Part shown: positions 62,360 through 64,000 of the stretch, piece by piece | Numbering within the stretch: position 1 is the stretch's first letter | How the letters are laid out: each line of letters starts with the position of its first letter | Assembly: GCA_016706545.1 (NCBI GenBank) | Contig: JADJJK010000036.1 | Coordinates: 1-64,000 of the forward strand | Direction of reading: 5' to 3' | Source of the DNA: Myxococcales bacterium | GTDB lineage: Bacteria > Myxococcota_A > Polyangia > Haliangiales > Haliangiaceae | DNA length: 64,000 nt | Translations under genes and position numbers: made by a program | Notes under the pieces: model-generated | The model's database searches: none | The model's input: the letters and a program-made list of their open reading frames with translations, nothing else | What the model was told of the DNA's origin: nothing

Positions 62360-64000
<1,641 letters not shown>

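Overview
This is a contiguous piece of a very GC-rich bacterial chromosome, most likely a myxobacterium (Myxococcota / Polyangia). The reasons are the strong third-position G/C bias, a DUF4388 protein, a TIGR02266-type PilZ protein with a PEGA-like tail, a Hanks-type Ser/Thr kinase with a long low-complexity leader, the regulatory PTS cluster next to rpoN, many lipoproteins, and a DUF222/HNH gene. No rRNA, tRNA, CRISPR array, transposase or prophage gene was seen. Both ends cut genes.

Layout. 1-5.5 kb: a transglutaminase-like protein (cut), a membrane protein, a DUF4388 protein, a TlpA-like thioredoxin protein, a stand-alone receiver domain and a COG0523 GTPase. 5.7-17.7 kb: three co-directional genes that look like a divergent toxin-complex (Tc) locus. 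They are a 1717-residue lipoprotein with a LamG-like domain and a TcA-like helical and C-terminal region, a 2006-residue exported SpvB/FG-GAP/RHS protein (TcB-TcC-like) ending in a 244-residue variable domain with a caspase/CHAT-like His...Cys pattern, and an overlapping formylglycine-generating-enzyme-like protein. This is the most interesting part of the window. 17.9-28.5 kb (minus strand): rpoN, hpf, ptsN, hprK, rapZ, ptsH, ptsI, then an HExxH peptidase/beta-propeller/beta-barrel protein and a small histidine-kinase-like protein. This is a PTS-Ntr regulatory cluster without sugar permeases; hprK carries a one-base frameshift.

28.8-43.2 kb is mostly housekeeping: pyrG, a cytochrome c lipoprotein, a biotin carboxylase, the PilZ protein, a MoxR/VWA pair, a FadL-like porin, mnmG and bamD. 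43.2-47.3 kb is accessory: an unknown repeat-bearing protein, a DUF222/HNH endonuclease gene whose 5' part is an approximately 95% GC block, a 3'-end relic of a second HNH gene, and a 19-bp tandem repeat. 47.3-64 kb: an Lrp regulator with its aminotransferase and a palindromic operator, a ChaN-like lipoprotein, ettA, an outer-membrane barrel protein, a frameshifted SpoIIE-type phosphatase, a Ser/Thr kinase, a catalytic/non-catalytic M16 peptidase pair, rsmE and an AidB-like acyl-CoA dehydrogenase (cut by the right edge).

Two features cross the whole window. First, short G/C-rich tandem repeats (9-30 bp units) are common between genes and inside genes. Second, both clear frameshifts lie in short G/C runs, so base-calling error must be excluded before they are called pseudogenes.
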